NCBI GenBank assembly: GCA_947469635.1 | Contig: CANIRG010000002.1 | Coordinates: 1-48,721 of the forward strand | DNA: 48,721 nucleotides | DNA from: Rhodospirillales bacterium | GTDB lineage: Bacteria; Pseudomonadota; Alphaproteobacteria; Reyranellales; Reyranellaceae | Direction of reading: 5' to 3' | Shown here: piece after piece, positions 34,305 through 44,087 of the stretch | Position numbering within the stretch: the first letter of the stretch is position 1 | Layout: every line of letters starts with the position of its first letter | The notes under the pieces: model-generated | Told to the model about the DNA's origin: nothing | Seen by the model: the letters and a program-made list of their open reading frames with translations, nothing else | Databases searched by the model: none | Made by a program: the position numbers and the translations under genes

Positions 34305-34379
34305 TCACCGCAAGCCGATGAAGGACAGGATGAACATCACGATCACGACGAGGCCGACGAGATAGACGATTGAGTTCAT
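34305..34379 (-). CDS. 24-residue single-helix membrane peptide
   Basis: The frame encodes MNSIVYLVGLVVIVMFILSF plus IGLR and a TGA stop: one hydrophobic helix with a basic end. The stop is eight bases before the ATG of the membrane-protein gene, so the two are probably co-translated. Tiny membrane proteins like this are easily missed by gene callers. Function unknown. Confidence 0.6.
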   Translation of the reverse strand: MNSIVYLVGLVVIVMFILSFIGLR

Positions 34380-34469
34380 GGGGGCGCCTTTTGGTTGGAG
34401 CACAGCCCCAACGCCGCGACGGCGCCGCGAGTTCCTCGGATCTCGCCGATTTGCCGCCGAGCGGTCCCC

Positions 34470-35354
34470 CTACCCCGCCACCACCGGTTCGGTGCCGACG
34501 ATGGTGGTGCGGTGCATCACGCGTCGCTCGCCGGGATCGTGCGGCGTGACGGCGTGGACGGTGCAGCGGTTGTCCCACATCAGCACGTCGTGCGGCTCCC
34601 AGACATGGCGGTACATGTACTGCGGCTGGGCGGCGAACTCCGACAGCTCCTCGATCAGGCGGCGGGCGGCCGGAGCCTCCATGCCTTCGACCGCATCGTT
34701 GTAGATCGAGCTGATGTAGAGCGATTTGCGGCCGCTCACGGGATGGCGCCGCACCATCGGATGCCAGGCCGGCGGCATCGCGTCCTGCTCGGTCTTCGTC
34801 GGCGGCGGCGCGCCGGTGATCAGGTGCAGCATGCCGAAATCGTGCCGCGCCCTGCGGCCTTCGACCTGGCGCCGCAGGCTCTCCGGCAGGTCCTCGTAGA
34901 CCTTGTACATGTTGATGAACTGGGTGATGCCGCCGGTGCGGCTGATCTCGATGCCGTGCAGCAGCGAGCCCACGCTCGGCATCGGCCGATAGCTCGAATC
35001 GGTGTGCCATTGCCGGGCCGAGGACAGCTGCTTCTGCGACGGCTCGGAGGGCCGCATCAGCCGGTCCTCGCCGTCGACGTTGGAGACGAGGAAGATCTCC
35101 TTCACCCGATCCGACCGGAGGTTGAGCGAGGTCTGGTGGAAAATCTCGGGTTCGCCGAAATGGCGCGTGAAGGCGACATGCTCGGCATCGGTGATGGGCT
35201 GATCGGGAAAGACCAGGACGAGATGCTCCGTCCAGGCATCGGCGACGGCCTTCACCGTCGCCGCATCGATGGGCCGACGCATGTCGACGCCGGTCACTTC
35301 GGCGCCGAGCGCGGGATGTCGAGCCTTGATCGCGACCGTCATGCCAACCGCCAT
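34470..35354 (-). CDS. TauD/TfdA-family Fe(II)/2-oxoglutarate dioxygenase
   Basis: About 294 residues (an internal ATG at 35342 would remove four). Family features are HPALGAEVTGVDM at the N-terminus, LVFPDQPITDAEHVAFTRHF, the iron ligands His and Asp in QWHTDSSY, the distal His in DNRCTVHAV and the 2-oxoglutarate-binding Arg in RRVMHRTTIVG. It would couple 2-oxoglutarate decarboxylation to hydroxylation of a small acid such as a sulfonate or aryloxyacetate; the substrate is not determinable. It is divergent from the SDR gene. Confidence 0.92.
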   Translation of the reverse strand: MAVGMTVAIKARHPALGAEVTGVDMRRPIDAATVKAVADAWTEHLVLVFPDQPITDAEHVAFTRHFGEPEIFHQTSLNLRSDRVKEIFLVSNVDGEDRLMRPSEPSQKQLSSARQWHTDSSYRPMPSVGSLLHGIEISRTGGITQFINMYKVYEDLPESLRRQVEGRRARHDFGMLHLITGAPPPTKTEQDAMPPAWHPMVRRHPVSGRKSLYISSIYNDAVEGMEAPAARRLIEELSEFAAQPQYMYRHVWEPHDVLMWDNRCTVHAVTPHDPGERRVMHRTTIVGTEPVVAG

Positions 35355-35474
35355 TTCTTCCCGGGATTTTTTGGATTGTTCTCTGTCGCCGTGCGCAGGG
35401 TCAAGGGGCGAACCCGTCGCCCACCCTGTCCCGGCGATGGTAGGCTCGTCCGTCATATCGAGGGAGAAGGAAAA

Positions 35475-36275
35475 ATGGATTTCACCGGCAAGGTCGCGCT
35501 GATCACCGGCGGCGGCAACGGCATCGGCCGCGCGGCCGCCCTGGGCTTTGCGGCGGGCGGCGCGAAAGTGGTGGCGGTGGACCGTGACGGCACGGCTGCG
35601 GAAGCGACGGCGGGGATCGTCCGGCAGAAGGGCGGCGACGCGATCGCGGTGACGGCGGACGTCACCCGGTCCGACGAGGTAAGGGCCTATGTGAAGGTGG
35701 CGATCGACAGATACGGGCGCATCGATTGCTTCTTCAACAATGCCGGCATCGAGGGGAAGGTGGCCCACACCGCCGACTACGACGAGGCGGTGTTCGACGC
35801 GGTCATGGGCGTGAACGTGAAGGGCGTGTTCCTGGGCATGCGGCACGTTCTGCCCGAGATGATCCGGCAGGGCAGCGGCGCCATCGTCAACACGGCGTCG
35901 GTCGCGGGCCTGGTGGGAACGCCCGGCATGCCGGCCTACGTCGCCTCCAAGCACGCCGTGATCGGATTGACCAAGACGGCGGCGGGCGAGGTCGCGCGGC
36001 AGGGCATTCGAGTGAACGCCGTCTGTCCGGGGCCGGTCGACACGCGAATGATCCACGCGCTCGAGGAGCAACTCTCCCCCGGCAATGCCGGGGCGGTCGC
36101 CGCCCGCTACCAGGCGGCGCTGCCGACCGGCCGCTACACGACGGTGGAGGAGATCGCCAACATGGTGCTTTTCCTGTGTTCCGACCTCGCGGCGAACACG
36201 ACCGGCGGGCAATTCGTCGTCGATGGCGGGCGCACGGCGACGGGCGGCGCGGTGACCAACCTGGCGGCCCGCTGA
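35475..36275 (+). CDS. Short-chain dehydrogenase/reductase (SDR)
   Basis: A 266-residue classical SDR: NAD(P)-binding TGGGNGIGRAAA at the N-terminus, NNAGIEG, active-site Ser in NTASVAG, the Tyr-x-x-x-Lys pair in YVASKHAV, and a PGPVDTRM segment. Asp in VVAVDRDG suggests NAD(H) preference. An AGGGAGAAGG ribosome-binding site precedes ATG 35475. The divergent dioxygenase may share its control region. Confidence 0.94.
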   Translation: MDFTGKVALITGGGNGIGRAAALGFAAGGAKVVAVDRDGTAAEATAGIVRQKGGDAIAVTADVTRSDEVRAYVKVAIDRYGRIDCFFNNAGIEGKVAHTADYDEAVFDAVMGVNVKGVFLGMRHVLPEMIRQGSGAIVNTASVAGLVGTPGMPAYVASKHAVIGLTKTAAGEVARQGIRVNAVCPGPVDTRMIHALEEQLSPGNAGAVAARYQAALPTGRYTTVEEIANMVLFLCSDLAANTTGGQFVVDGGRTATGGAVTNLAAR

Positions 36276-36365
36276 GGGCTCTTGGCTGGGCGAAGCCGCG
36301 GTTACGAAAGGTGACGCTTTAAATAAGGGAGAATCAAAGGGGGAGAGCCTCCCGGCCCCTTCCTG

Positions 36366-36471
36366 GAACAGAAAGACAAGCGGGCGTCGGCTGAAGACAA
36401 CGGTTGCGGAGGAGGCCATCCGCCCACCATAGGCCCGTCTCGGCGGACGACCCATTCCGGTCGCTACTGCC
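36366..36471. repeat. Intergenic element B (related to 3216-3325)
   Basis: Shares the CGGTCnCTACTGCC block (13 of 14) and a CGCCCACCATAGGCC block with element A, with a different hairpin between them. It lies about 90 bases after the SDR stop and just beyond the 3' end of the minus-strand SDR pseudogene. The surrounding 36276-36513 stretch has no gene. Confidence 0.4.
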
Positions 36472-36513
36472 CAAGCGAAATTGGTGGTCCGGGGAAATCC
36501 GAGGTCTGAATAT

Positions 36514-36955
36514 CTATTCCTCGCGCCAAGGGAAAACGGGCTCGATGACTTTCGCGACTTCTTCGGGATCCGCCACACGTCCGATCGGTACACCGGGCAC
36601 GCGCCTGGCCAGACGGCCGGCGGGATTCATTTCCGTCTCCGTCAAACCGGGGCCGACGGAGCTCACCCGAATGCCGCTGCGGATCACTTCCTTGGCCAGG
36701 CCATGGCTCATGCTGACGACGGCGCCCTTGGACGCAGCATAGTGCACGCGTTCGCCGAAACCGCCGAGCCGCGCCGCGACCGAACCCAGATTGACGATGG
36801 CGCCGCCCTTGCCGCCGCGATCGGTCGCCATGCGGCGCACTGCCTCTGTCGGTTCGCGTCGTTCCAGGTAGGAGACGACGACGCGCCATCCCCGCGCCAG
36901 GCGCACAGGGCGGCGCCAATGCCACGGCTGGCGCCGGCGATCACGACCACACCCG

Positions 36956-36959
<4 letters not shown>
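36514..36959 (-). pseudogene. SDR pseudogene (frameshift and internal deletion)
   Basis: The ATG at 36959 starts [18 protein letters not shown], a normal Rossmann NAD(P) motif. Around 36900 the frame breaks; a different frame then continues [13 protein letters not shown], skips about 80 residues relative to a normal SDR, and resumes [22 protein letters not shown] (active-site Tyr/Lys) and GPGLTETEMNPAG. The NNAG region is missing. The ATG overlaps the DppF-like stop (ATGA), so the gene was once the last member of the operon. Confidence 0.75.
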
Positions 36960-37963
<1,004 letters not shown>

Positions 37964-37967
37964 TGCC

Positions 37968-38951
37968 CTACTCCCCCGCCCGCCAGCAGGCCGCGACATG
38001 GCCGGGCGCATATTCGATCAGCGGCGGCTCCTCGCGGCATTGTTGCACCGCCAGCGGACAGCGCGGCGCGAAGCGGCAACCCTCCGGCAATGCCGACAAC
38101 GACGGCACCATGCCCGGAATCTCCGGCAACTCGCCGCGCTCCGGCCCCAACGGACTGTCGAGCCGCGGCATCGAGACCATCAGCCCGCGCGTGTAGGGGT
38201 GCAACGGCGCGTCGAACAGTGCCGTTACCGGTGCCTCCTCGACCTTCTTGCCGGCATACATCACGACCACACGGTCCGCGGTCTCGGCGATCACGCCCAG
38301 GTCGTGGGTGATGAGCACGATGGCGGTGCCCGTGCGCTGCTGGATCTCGCGTATCAGCTCCAGGATCTGCGCCTGGATGGTGACGTCGAGCGCCGTCGTC
38401 GGCTCGTCGGCGATCAGCACCTCGGGATTGCACGACAGCGCCATCGCGATCATCACCCGCTGCCGCATGCCACCGCTCAACTGGTGCGGATATTCGCGCG
38501 CGCGTCGCTGCGGCTCGGGGATCTGGACCAGCCGCAGCATCTCGACCGCCCGCTCCGCCGCCTGCCGCGCCGGGAGGTTCTGGTGAAGCGCCACCACCTC
38601 CTCGATCTGGCGACCGACGGTCAGCACCGGATTGAGGCTCGTCATCGGCTCCTGGAAGATCATGCCGATCCGGTTGCCGCGCACCCGGCGCATCGCCGCC
38701 TCGTCGAGCTCGAGCAGGTCCTGCCCGTGCAGCAGCACCCGGCCGCTGACGATGCGTCCCGGCGGATCGGGCACCAGGCGCATCACCGACAGCGCCGTCA
38801 CGCTCTTGCCGCAGCCGCTTTCGCCCACCACGCCCAGCGTCTCGCCGCGGTTCACGTGATAGGAGACGCCGTCGACGGCCTTGGCGATACCGCCGTGAGT
38901 GAGAAACTGCGTGCGCAAATCCTCGATCTGCAATACCGGCGAGTCGGTCAT
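37968..38951 (-). CDS. Peptide-type ABC transporter ATPase (DppD-like), second operon
   Basis: A 327-residue ATPase with Walker [10 protein letters not shown] (note Val for the usual Thr at the end), Q-loop [12 protein letters not shown], signature [12 protein letters not shown], Walker [13 protein letters not shown] and H-loop LITHDLG. The cysteine-bearing tail reads [15 protein letters not shown]. Its ATG overlaps the DppC-like stop by four bases. Confidence 0.95.
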   Translation of the reverse strand: MTDSPVLQIEDLRTQFLTHGGIAKAVDGVSYHVNRGETLGVVGESGCGKSVTALSVMRLVPDPPGRIVSGRVLLHGQDLLELDEAAMRRVRGNRIGMIFQEPMTSLNPVLTVGRQIEEVVALHQNLPARQAAERAVEMLRLVQIPEPQRRAREYPHQLSGGMRQRVMIAMALSCNPEVLIADEPTTALDVTIQAQILELIREIQQRTGTAIVLITHDLGVIAETADRVVVMYAGKKVEEAPVTALFDAPLHPYTRGLMVSMPRLDSPLGPERGELPEIPGMVPSLSALPEGCRFAPRCPLAVQQCREEPPLIEYAPGHVAACWRAGE

Positions 38952-39829
38952 TTGCCGATCCGTCCCGCCAGGCGCGGATCGAGCAGGTCGCGCACCCCGT
39001 CGCCCAGCATGTTCACGCCCAGCACCATCAACGCGAGGAAGACGCCGGGAAACATCACGTTCCAGGTCGCGAGCTGCACGAAGGTGCGGTTCTCGGCGAT
39101 GATGTTGCCCCAGCTCGGCACTTCCGTCGGCGTGCCGGCCCCGAGGAAGCCGAGATAGGCCTCGAGCAGCACCGCCGAGGCGCAGATGTATGTGGCCTGC
39201 ACGATCAGCGGCGTCAGCACGTTGGGCAGGATGTGGCGCAGCATAAGCCGTGGCAGGCGCGTGCCCGAGGCGATGGCCGCCTGCATGTAGGTCTGCTCGC
39301 GGATCGTCAGCACCAGCGAGCGCACGAGGCGAATGACGCGCGGCACCTCCGGGATGGTGATGGCGATGATGACCGTGGCGACGCTGGCCTTGGTGAGCGA
39401 CATGAGCGCGATCGCGAGCAGGATCGCCGGGATCGACATCAGCCCGTCGGAGATGCGCATGACGATGGGGTCGAGCCAGCGGATCGCGCCGCCCAGCATG
39501 CCGACGACCACGCCGATCAGCACCGACATGGCCGCGACGCTGACACCGATCTGCATCGAGATACGGCCGCCGTAGATCGTGCGGCTGAAGGTGTCGCGGC
39601 CATAGGCGTCGGTACCGAACCAGTGCGCGGCGCTGGGCGGCCGCAGCCGCTGCGTGACCGCCAGCGTCATCGGATCGTATTCGGTGATGAAGGGCGCGAA
39701 GATGGCGAGTCCCGCCAGCGTGCCCAGCAGCAGCGCCGCGAGCGTGATGCGGGGATGACGCGTGAGCAGCCCGCGGCGGCGCACCACCAGCGGGCGGACA
39801 ATGCGCGTCCTCGTCGTGGCGATGCTCAT
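38948..39829 (-). CDS. Peptide-type ABC transporter permease (DppC-like), second operon
   Basis: A 293-residue membrane protein: basic N-terminus, first helix [20 protein letters not shown], the [20 protein letters not shown] signature of DppC, and the EAA loop around [19 protein letters not shown]. It ends [15 protein letters not shown]. It follows the DppB-like stop by one base. Confidence 0.94.
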   Translation of the reverse strand: MSIATTRTRIVRPLVVRRRGLLTRHPRITLAALLLGTLAGLAIFAPFITEYDPMTLAVTQRLRPPSAAHWFGTDAYGRDTFSRTIYGGRISMQIGVSVAAMSVLIGVVVGMLGGAIRWLDPIVMRISDGLMSIPAILLAIALMSLTKASVATVIIAITIPEVPRVIRLVRSLVLTIREQTYMQAAIASGTRLPRLMLRHILPNVLTPLIVQATYICASAVLLEAYLGFLGAGTPTEVPSWGNIIAENRTFVQLATWNVMFPGVFLALMVLGVNMLGDGVRDLLDPRLAGRIGK

Positions 39830-39830
39830 C

Positions 39831-40772
39831 TCAGTACCGGATCCGCGGATCGAGGAGCAGATAGGAGAGGTCGATCAGCAGGTTCACCAGCACATAGGCG
39901 AGCGACGACACCAGGATCACGCCCTGGATCACCGGATAGTCGCGCTGCTGCAGCGCTTCGACCGTGAGCCGCCCGATGCCGGGAATGGCGAAGACACTTT
40001 CGGCCACGACCACGCCGCCGATCAGCAGCGCGATGCCGAGCCCGATGGTGGTGACGATCGGCACGGCGGCGTTGCGCAAACCGTGCTGCAACAACACCTG
40101 ACGGACGCCCAGCCCCTTGGCGCGGGCTGTGCGGATGTAATCCTCGCCCAGCACCTCGAGCATGGTGCTGCGCGTCATGCGGGCCAGCAGCGCCGTGTAG
40201 ATCAGCCCGAGCGAAATCGCAGGCAGCGCTAGATGCAGCAGAAAGGGCACCAGCCCTTCGGACAGCGGTGTGTAGCCCTGCACCGGCAGCACCTTCCAGG
40301 TGCGGGCGAACTGCTGCACCAGCGCGTAGCCGATCAGGAACACCGGGCAGGAGAAGGCCGCCACCGCCAGCGCCATGATCGTATGGTCGACCCAGGTCCC
40401 GACCCGCCACGCCGCCAGCACCCCGAGCGGAACCGCGAGCGACACGGCGAGCGTCATGGTCAGCACCGTGAGCGCGATGGTCGGTTCCATCCGTTGCGCG
40501 ATCATGGTGGCGACCGGCACGCGATTGAAGATCGAAACGCCGAGGTCGCCTTGCGCCAGCTGCCAGATCCATTGCACGAACTGCTCGGCCAGCGGCCGGT
40601 CGAGGCCCAGCGATTTCCGCAGCAGGGCGATGTCCTCCTCCGTCGCATTGTCACCGGCGATGATCGCCGCCGGATCGCCGGCGCTGAGATGCAGCATCAG
40701 GAACACGACGACCGCCACCACCAGCATGACCGGAATGGTGGCGCCGAGACGGCGAAGGACGATGCGCAGCAT
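39831..40772 (-). CDS. Peptide-type ABC transporter permease (DppB-like), second operon
   Basis: A 313-residue membrane protein opening MLRIVLRRLGATIPVMLVV and FLMLHLSAGDPA, the DppB hallmark. The EAA loop is in EDYIRTARAKGLGVRQVLLQ and the chain ends LIDLSYLLLDPRIRY. A modest AGGA ribosome-binding site lies seven bases upstream of the ATG. The hairpin repeat at 40801-40877 separates it from the binding-protein gene. Confidence 0.94.
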   Translation of the reverse strand: MLRIVLRRLGATIPVMLVVAVVVFLMLHLSAGDPAAIIAGDNATEEDIALLRKSLGLDRPLAEQFVQWIWQLAQGDLGVSIFNRVPVATMIAQRMEPTIALTVLTMTLAVSLAVPLGVLAAWRVGTWVDHTIMALAVAAFSCPVFLIGYALVQQFARTWKVLPVQGYTPLSEGLVPFLLHLALPAISLGLIYTALLARMTRSTMLEVLGEDYIRTARAKGLGVRQVLLQHGLRNAAVPIVTTIGLGIALLIGGVVVAESVFAIPGIGRLTVEALQQRDYPVIQGVILVSSLAYVLVNLLIDLSYLLLDPRIRY

Positions 40773-40800
40773 GGAATTCCTAACTCATGGGGTCATGCGC

Positions 40801-40877
40801 CGGGGGCGCGCCACTCCAGTGGCGCGATCTTCTGTATGATCGACGCATGACGCGCCACGGAGTGGCGCGCCCCCAGC
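40801..40877 (-). repeat. Complex inverted repeat (family 2), copy 2, between binding protein and permease
   Basis: The two halves, 40802-40826 and 40851-40874, are inverted palindromes like those at 22546-22612, with a 24-base spacer. Read on the coding (minus) strand the half with the shorter centre comes first, exactly as in copy 1 on the plus strand. It starts 21 bases after the binding-protein stop and ends 28 bases before the permease ATG. Confidence 0.9.
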
Positions 40878-40898
40878 AATGTGAAGGACCATGCTCCA

Positions 40899-42491
40899 TC
40901 AGCTCTTGTCGATGTTCCAGTAGACCGGCTGGCCGGCCGCAAGGACGCCGGTGACGTTCTTGCGGAAGGCCACGGGCTGGAAGAACTGGCCGAACGGCAC
41001 GTAGGGCACCGAGACATAGGCACGGCGCTGGATCTCCTCGATGCCGGCATGGCGCTTGGCGCGGTCGGGTTCGCGTGCCCACGCGGAGATCAGCTTCTCC
41101 AGCTCGGGATCGCAGGCCCAGCCGGGATTGGCACGCTCGCATTTCGAGTTGAACCAGACGTTCGACACCGGCATCGACGTGTCAGGGCCGCCATGGGTGG
41201 TGATGAACAGGTTCCACCCGCCCTTGTCCGGCGGATCGCGCCGGGTGCGCCGCGAGGTGATGGTGCTCCAGTCTGCCGACTGCACGTCGACCGTGACGCC
41301 GGCCTTTCGCAGGCCCGAGATCAGCACGGTGGTCGCGGCATTGTATTGCGGCCGGTCGGTCGGCTGCAGCACCACGATCTTCTGCCCGGGGACGTAACCC
41401 GCCTGGGCGAGCAATGCCTTGGCCTTGGCATAGTCGGGCTTACGCAACGGCTCCGATCCCACCGCCGTCTCATTGTCGGAGTTGCAGAGGAAATAGGCGC
41501 CGCAGAACGGCATGTAGAGCGAGGCGTCGCCGACCACGGCGCCCATATATTCCGCCTGGTCGATCAGGTGCAGCAGCGCCTGCCGGCCTTCGTATTTGTC
41601 GAACGGCGGATGCAGCGTGTTGGGACGGATCAGCCCCTGCACGCCCAGCGAATCGATGTTGAGCACCGAGATGTCGGGGCTGCCCTTCAGCATGCCGATG
41701 AAGTCGAGCGGCGGCGCTTCGAAATAGTCGATCTCGCCGGCCTGCAGCGCCGACAGGACGGTGTTGTTGTCGGGAATGTAGATCCACTCCAGCCGGTCGA
41801 GCTTGGCGATCTTGCCGCCCGAGAGATAATCCGGCGGCTCGGACCGCGGCACGTAGCCGGGATGACGGAGGTAGACGGCGCGATTGCCCGGCCGCCATTC
41901 GTCCTTCTTGAACATGAAGGGGCCGGAGCCCGTGGGATCGGTCACCTGCTCGTTGGGCGGCGTGTTGGCCAGCCGCTCCGGCATGATGTAGGGCGGCGAC
42001 GTGGCCTTGCCGAGACTGTCCAGCACCAGGCCATAGGGTTCCTTCAGCGTCATGCTGAAGGTGCGGTCATCGACGACGGCCATCTCGGTGATGAAGGTCG
42101 CGAGCAGCTGGCCCATGGGATCGCGCGCCGACCAGCGCTTGATGCTGGCAATGCAGTCGACCGGCCGCACCGGCTGGTTGTCGTGGAACACCAGGCCGGG
42201 GCGCAGTGTGAAGGTGTACTTCAGCCCGTCGGGGCTCAGCGTATAGCTCTCGACCATCTGCGGCTTGGGCTCGAACTTGGCGTTGAGCGCAAACAGCGTG
42301 TCGTAGACCAGGTTGGCGTGGCGCTGGGTGATGTAGGCCGTGGTCCACACCGGATCGACGATCTTGAGGTCGGCGTGAACCACCGCCTTCAGCGTCTTGA
42401 TCTTCTTCGGCTGGGCGCGGCCCTCGGCGAGAGATCCGGCCAACAAGGCTGCAGCGCCTGCGCCGGCCAGGATATTTCTTCTGTTGTGCAT
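40899..42491 (-). CDS. Family 5 ABC solute-binding protein, second operon (canonical order)
   Basis: A 530-residue protein with a twin-arginine-like signal peptide (MHNRRNILAGAGAAALLAG). The domain order is normal for the family: LVYDTLFALNAKFEPKPQM, TFTLRPGLVFHDNQPV and GSGPFMF, then LLAQAGYVPGQKIVVLQ followed by the C-terminal lobe with SGLRKAGVTVDVQSADW. This provides an internal comparison for the permuted protein at 20871-22532. The substrate is probably not a peptide, given the CoA-linked genes around it. Confidence 0.94.
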   Translation of the reverse strand: MHNRRNILAGAGAAALLAGSLAEGRAQPKKIKTLKAVVHADLKIVDPVWTTAYITQRHANLVYDTLFALNAKFEPKPQMVESYTLSPDGLKYTFTLRPGLVFHDNQPVRPVDCIASIKRWSARDPMGQLLATFITEMAVVDDRTFSMTLKEPYGLVLDSLGKATSPPYIMPERLANTPPNEQVTDPTGSGPFMFKKDEWRPGNRAVYLRHPGYVPRSEPPDYLSGGKIAKLDRLEWIYIPDNNTVLSALQAGEIDYFEAPPLDFIGMLKGSPDISVLNIDSLGVQGLIRPNTLHPPFDKYEGRQALLHLIDQAEYMGAVVGDASLYMPFCGAYFLCNSDNETAVGSEPLRKPDYAKAKALLAQAGYVPGQKIVVLQPTDRPQYNAATTVLISGLRKAGVTVDVQSADWSTITSRRTRRDPPDKGGWNLFITTHGGPDTSMPVSNVWFNSKCERANPGWACDPELEKLISAWAREPDRAKRHAGIEEIQRRAYVSVPYVPFGQFFQPVAFRKNVTGVLAAGQPVYWNIDKS

Positions 42492-42517
42492 CGCATCCTC
42501 CCTATTCCACTCGGACG

Positions 42518-42931
42518 TTACGTCGCCCGCGTGAGCTTCCATTTCGGCAGAGTGATCGTGTCGGTCACATCGTCGAAGACGACCTCGACCGCAGCGCCGA
42601 GCTTCGCGCCCTCGGTGCCGCCCAGCAGGTTGCTCACCAGCAGCGGCCCTTCGGCCAGGCGCACGAGGCAGACGTCGTAAGGCAGGTCCGGCTGGTAGCC
42701 CGGCCAGTAGGCGCGGTGGAAGGCTACCCAGGATTCGAGCGTGCCGCGGCCGCTCACCGGCATCCACGATTGCGCGTCGCTGTTGCAGGCGGGGCAGATC
42801 GGCGAGGGGGGGAAGTGGCGGTCGCCGCAATCGTCGCAGCGCTGCACGGTCAGGCGACCCGCTTTGGCATGCTCCCAGAAGGGACGGATCAGCGGATCGA
42901 GGCGGGGCAGCGGCTTGGAATAGGCGGTCAT
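42518..42931 (-). CDS. DUF35 Zn-ribbon/OB-fold acyl-CoA-binding protein
   Basis: A 137-residue protein with an N-terminal helix (RLDPLIRPFWEHAKAGRL), a four-cysteine zinc ribbon (CDDCG and CPACN) and an OB-fold domain (GRGTLESWVAFHRAYWPGY, YDVCLVRLAEGPLLVSNL). DUF35 proteins pair with thiolase-fold enzymes as obligate partners in acyl-CoA aldolases, hydratases and acetyltransferases. The adjacent thiolase-fold gene is the obvious partner. Confidence 0.93.
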   Translation of the reverse strand: MTAYSKPLPRLDPLIRPFWEHAKAGRLTVQRCDDCGDRHFPPSPICPACNSDAQSWMPVSGRGTLESWVAFHRAYWPGYQPDLPYDVCLVRLAEGPLLVSNLLGGTEGAKLGAAVEVVFDDVTDTITLPKWKLTRAT

Positions 42932-42943
42932 GGTCCCTCCTCC

Positions 42944-44074
42944 TCAACGCCGCGTGTAGATGATGGAGCGGCTGCAGGGCGTGGCCTGCACGTACTGGAT
43001 CACCTCGGCGCCGGGCACCTGGCGTTCGCCGCAATCGCCGCGCAGCTGGCGCACCGCTTCGACGTTGAGCGCCCAGCCCTGCATGTAGGAGTTCGACAGG
43101 TGCCCGCCGTCGGTGTTGGTCGGCAGCTTCCCGCCCAGCCGCAGCGTCCCACCCTCGACGAAGCGTCCCGCCTCGCCGCGCGGGCAGAAGCCCAGCCCCT
43201 CGAGGCTGAACAGCACGGTCGGGCTGAAATTGTCGTAGCACATCAGCGCATCGACATCGGCGTGGGAAACACCCGCCATCTCATAGGCCTGGCGTCCCGC
43301 CTCCTCGACCTCGTCGTTCCAGAAGCCGATGTTGAAGTTGGCGATGGCCGAGGTCTTGAAGCTGTCGCGGCCGCCGAAGCCCGAGATATGCACCGGCTTC
43401 TGCCTGGCATCGCGGGCGCGGTCGCTCGTGGTCAGGATCATGCAGACCGCGCCGTCGTTGATCAGGCAATAGTCGAGCAGCCGCAGCGGCGCCACGATCG
43501 GCCGTGCGTTCTCGTGGTCGTCGATCGTGAAGGGCGTCTTCATCACGGCGCCGGGCGTGAGCGATCCGTGATGGCGAAAGGCCACCGGCACCTCGGCGAG
43601 CTGCCGCGTGGTCGTGCCGTAGAGCTCCATGTGCCGCCGGAACATCATCGCATGCGCCGCACCCGGCGAGGTGAAGCCGAACGAGTCCCACACCGACGGC
43701 GATTCGTCGCCGCCATAGTTCACCCTCCGCGAGCGGCCGATATTGGCATAGAGCAGCGCCACGTATTTCGCCTGCCCCGTCGCCAGCGCCAGCACCGCCT
43801 CGACGATGCCCATGCCGGACATGCGCCCGTGCGGCGGCATGGTCATCGTCCAGCGCGGATCGATGCCCAGCACCTCGCCCATGCGCGCATAGTAGGGAAT
43901 GCGGCAGACCAGCAGCCCGTCGATCTCGTTCTTGTCGATCCCACACTCGGCCACGGCGCTGCGGAAGGCCTGCGCCGCCAGACCGTATTCGTCCGTATCG
44001 GGGAAGCTCCCATAGGCGGTGTTGCCCACGCCGATGACGGCTACTTTGTCGCTGAGATGACGTAACGCGTCCAA
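42944..44074 (-). CDS. Thiolase-fold protein without the usual Cys nucleophile (Ltp2-like)
   Basis: 376 residues from a TTG start (44074), with AGGAG eight bases upstream. The fold is that of lipid-transfer-type thiolases: VAVIGVGNTAYGSFPDTDEY, LINDGAVCMILTTSDRA, CYDNFSPTVLFSLEGLGFC and NTDGGHLSNSYMQGW. At the N-terminal nucleophile site the sequence reads HGRMSGMGIVEAV, with Arg-Met where thiolases have Cys-Ala/Gly. With its DUF35 neighbour this matches the Ltp2-DUF35 arrangement known for retro-aldol cleavage of steroid side-chain CoA esters. It may be such an aldolase; a true thiolase is less likely. Confidence 0.88.
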   Translation of the reverse strand: MDALRHLSDKVAVIGVGNTAYGSFPDTDEYGLAAQAFRSAVAECGIDKNEIDGLLVCRIPYYARMGEVLGIDPRWTMTMPPHGRMSGMGIVEAVLALATGQAKYVALLYANIGRSRRVNYGGDESPSVWDSFGFTSPGAAHAMMFRRHMELYGTTTRQLAEVPVAFRHHGSLTPGAVMKTPFTIDDHENARPIVAPLRLLDYCLINDGAVCMILTTSDRARDARQKPVHISGFGGRDSFKTSAIANFNIGFWNDEVEEAGRQAYEMAGVSHADVDALMCYDNFSPTVLFSLEGLGFCPRGEAGRFVEGGTLRLGGKLPTNTDGGHLSNSYMQGWALNVEAVRQLRGDCGERQVPGAEVIQYVQATPCSRSIIYTRR

Positions 44075-44087
44075 GCCCGTTCTCCTG

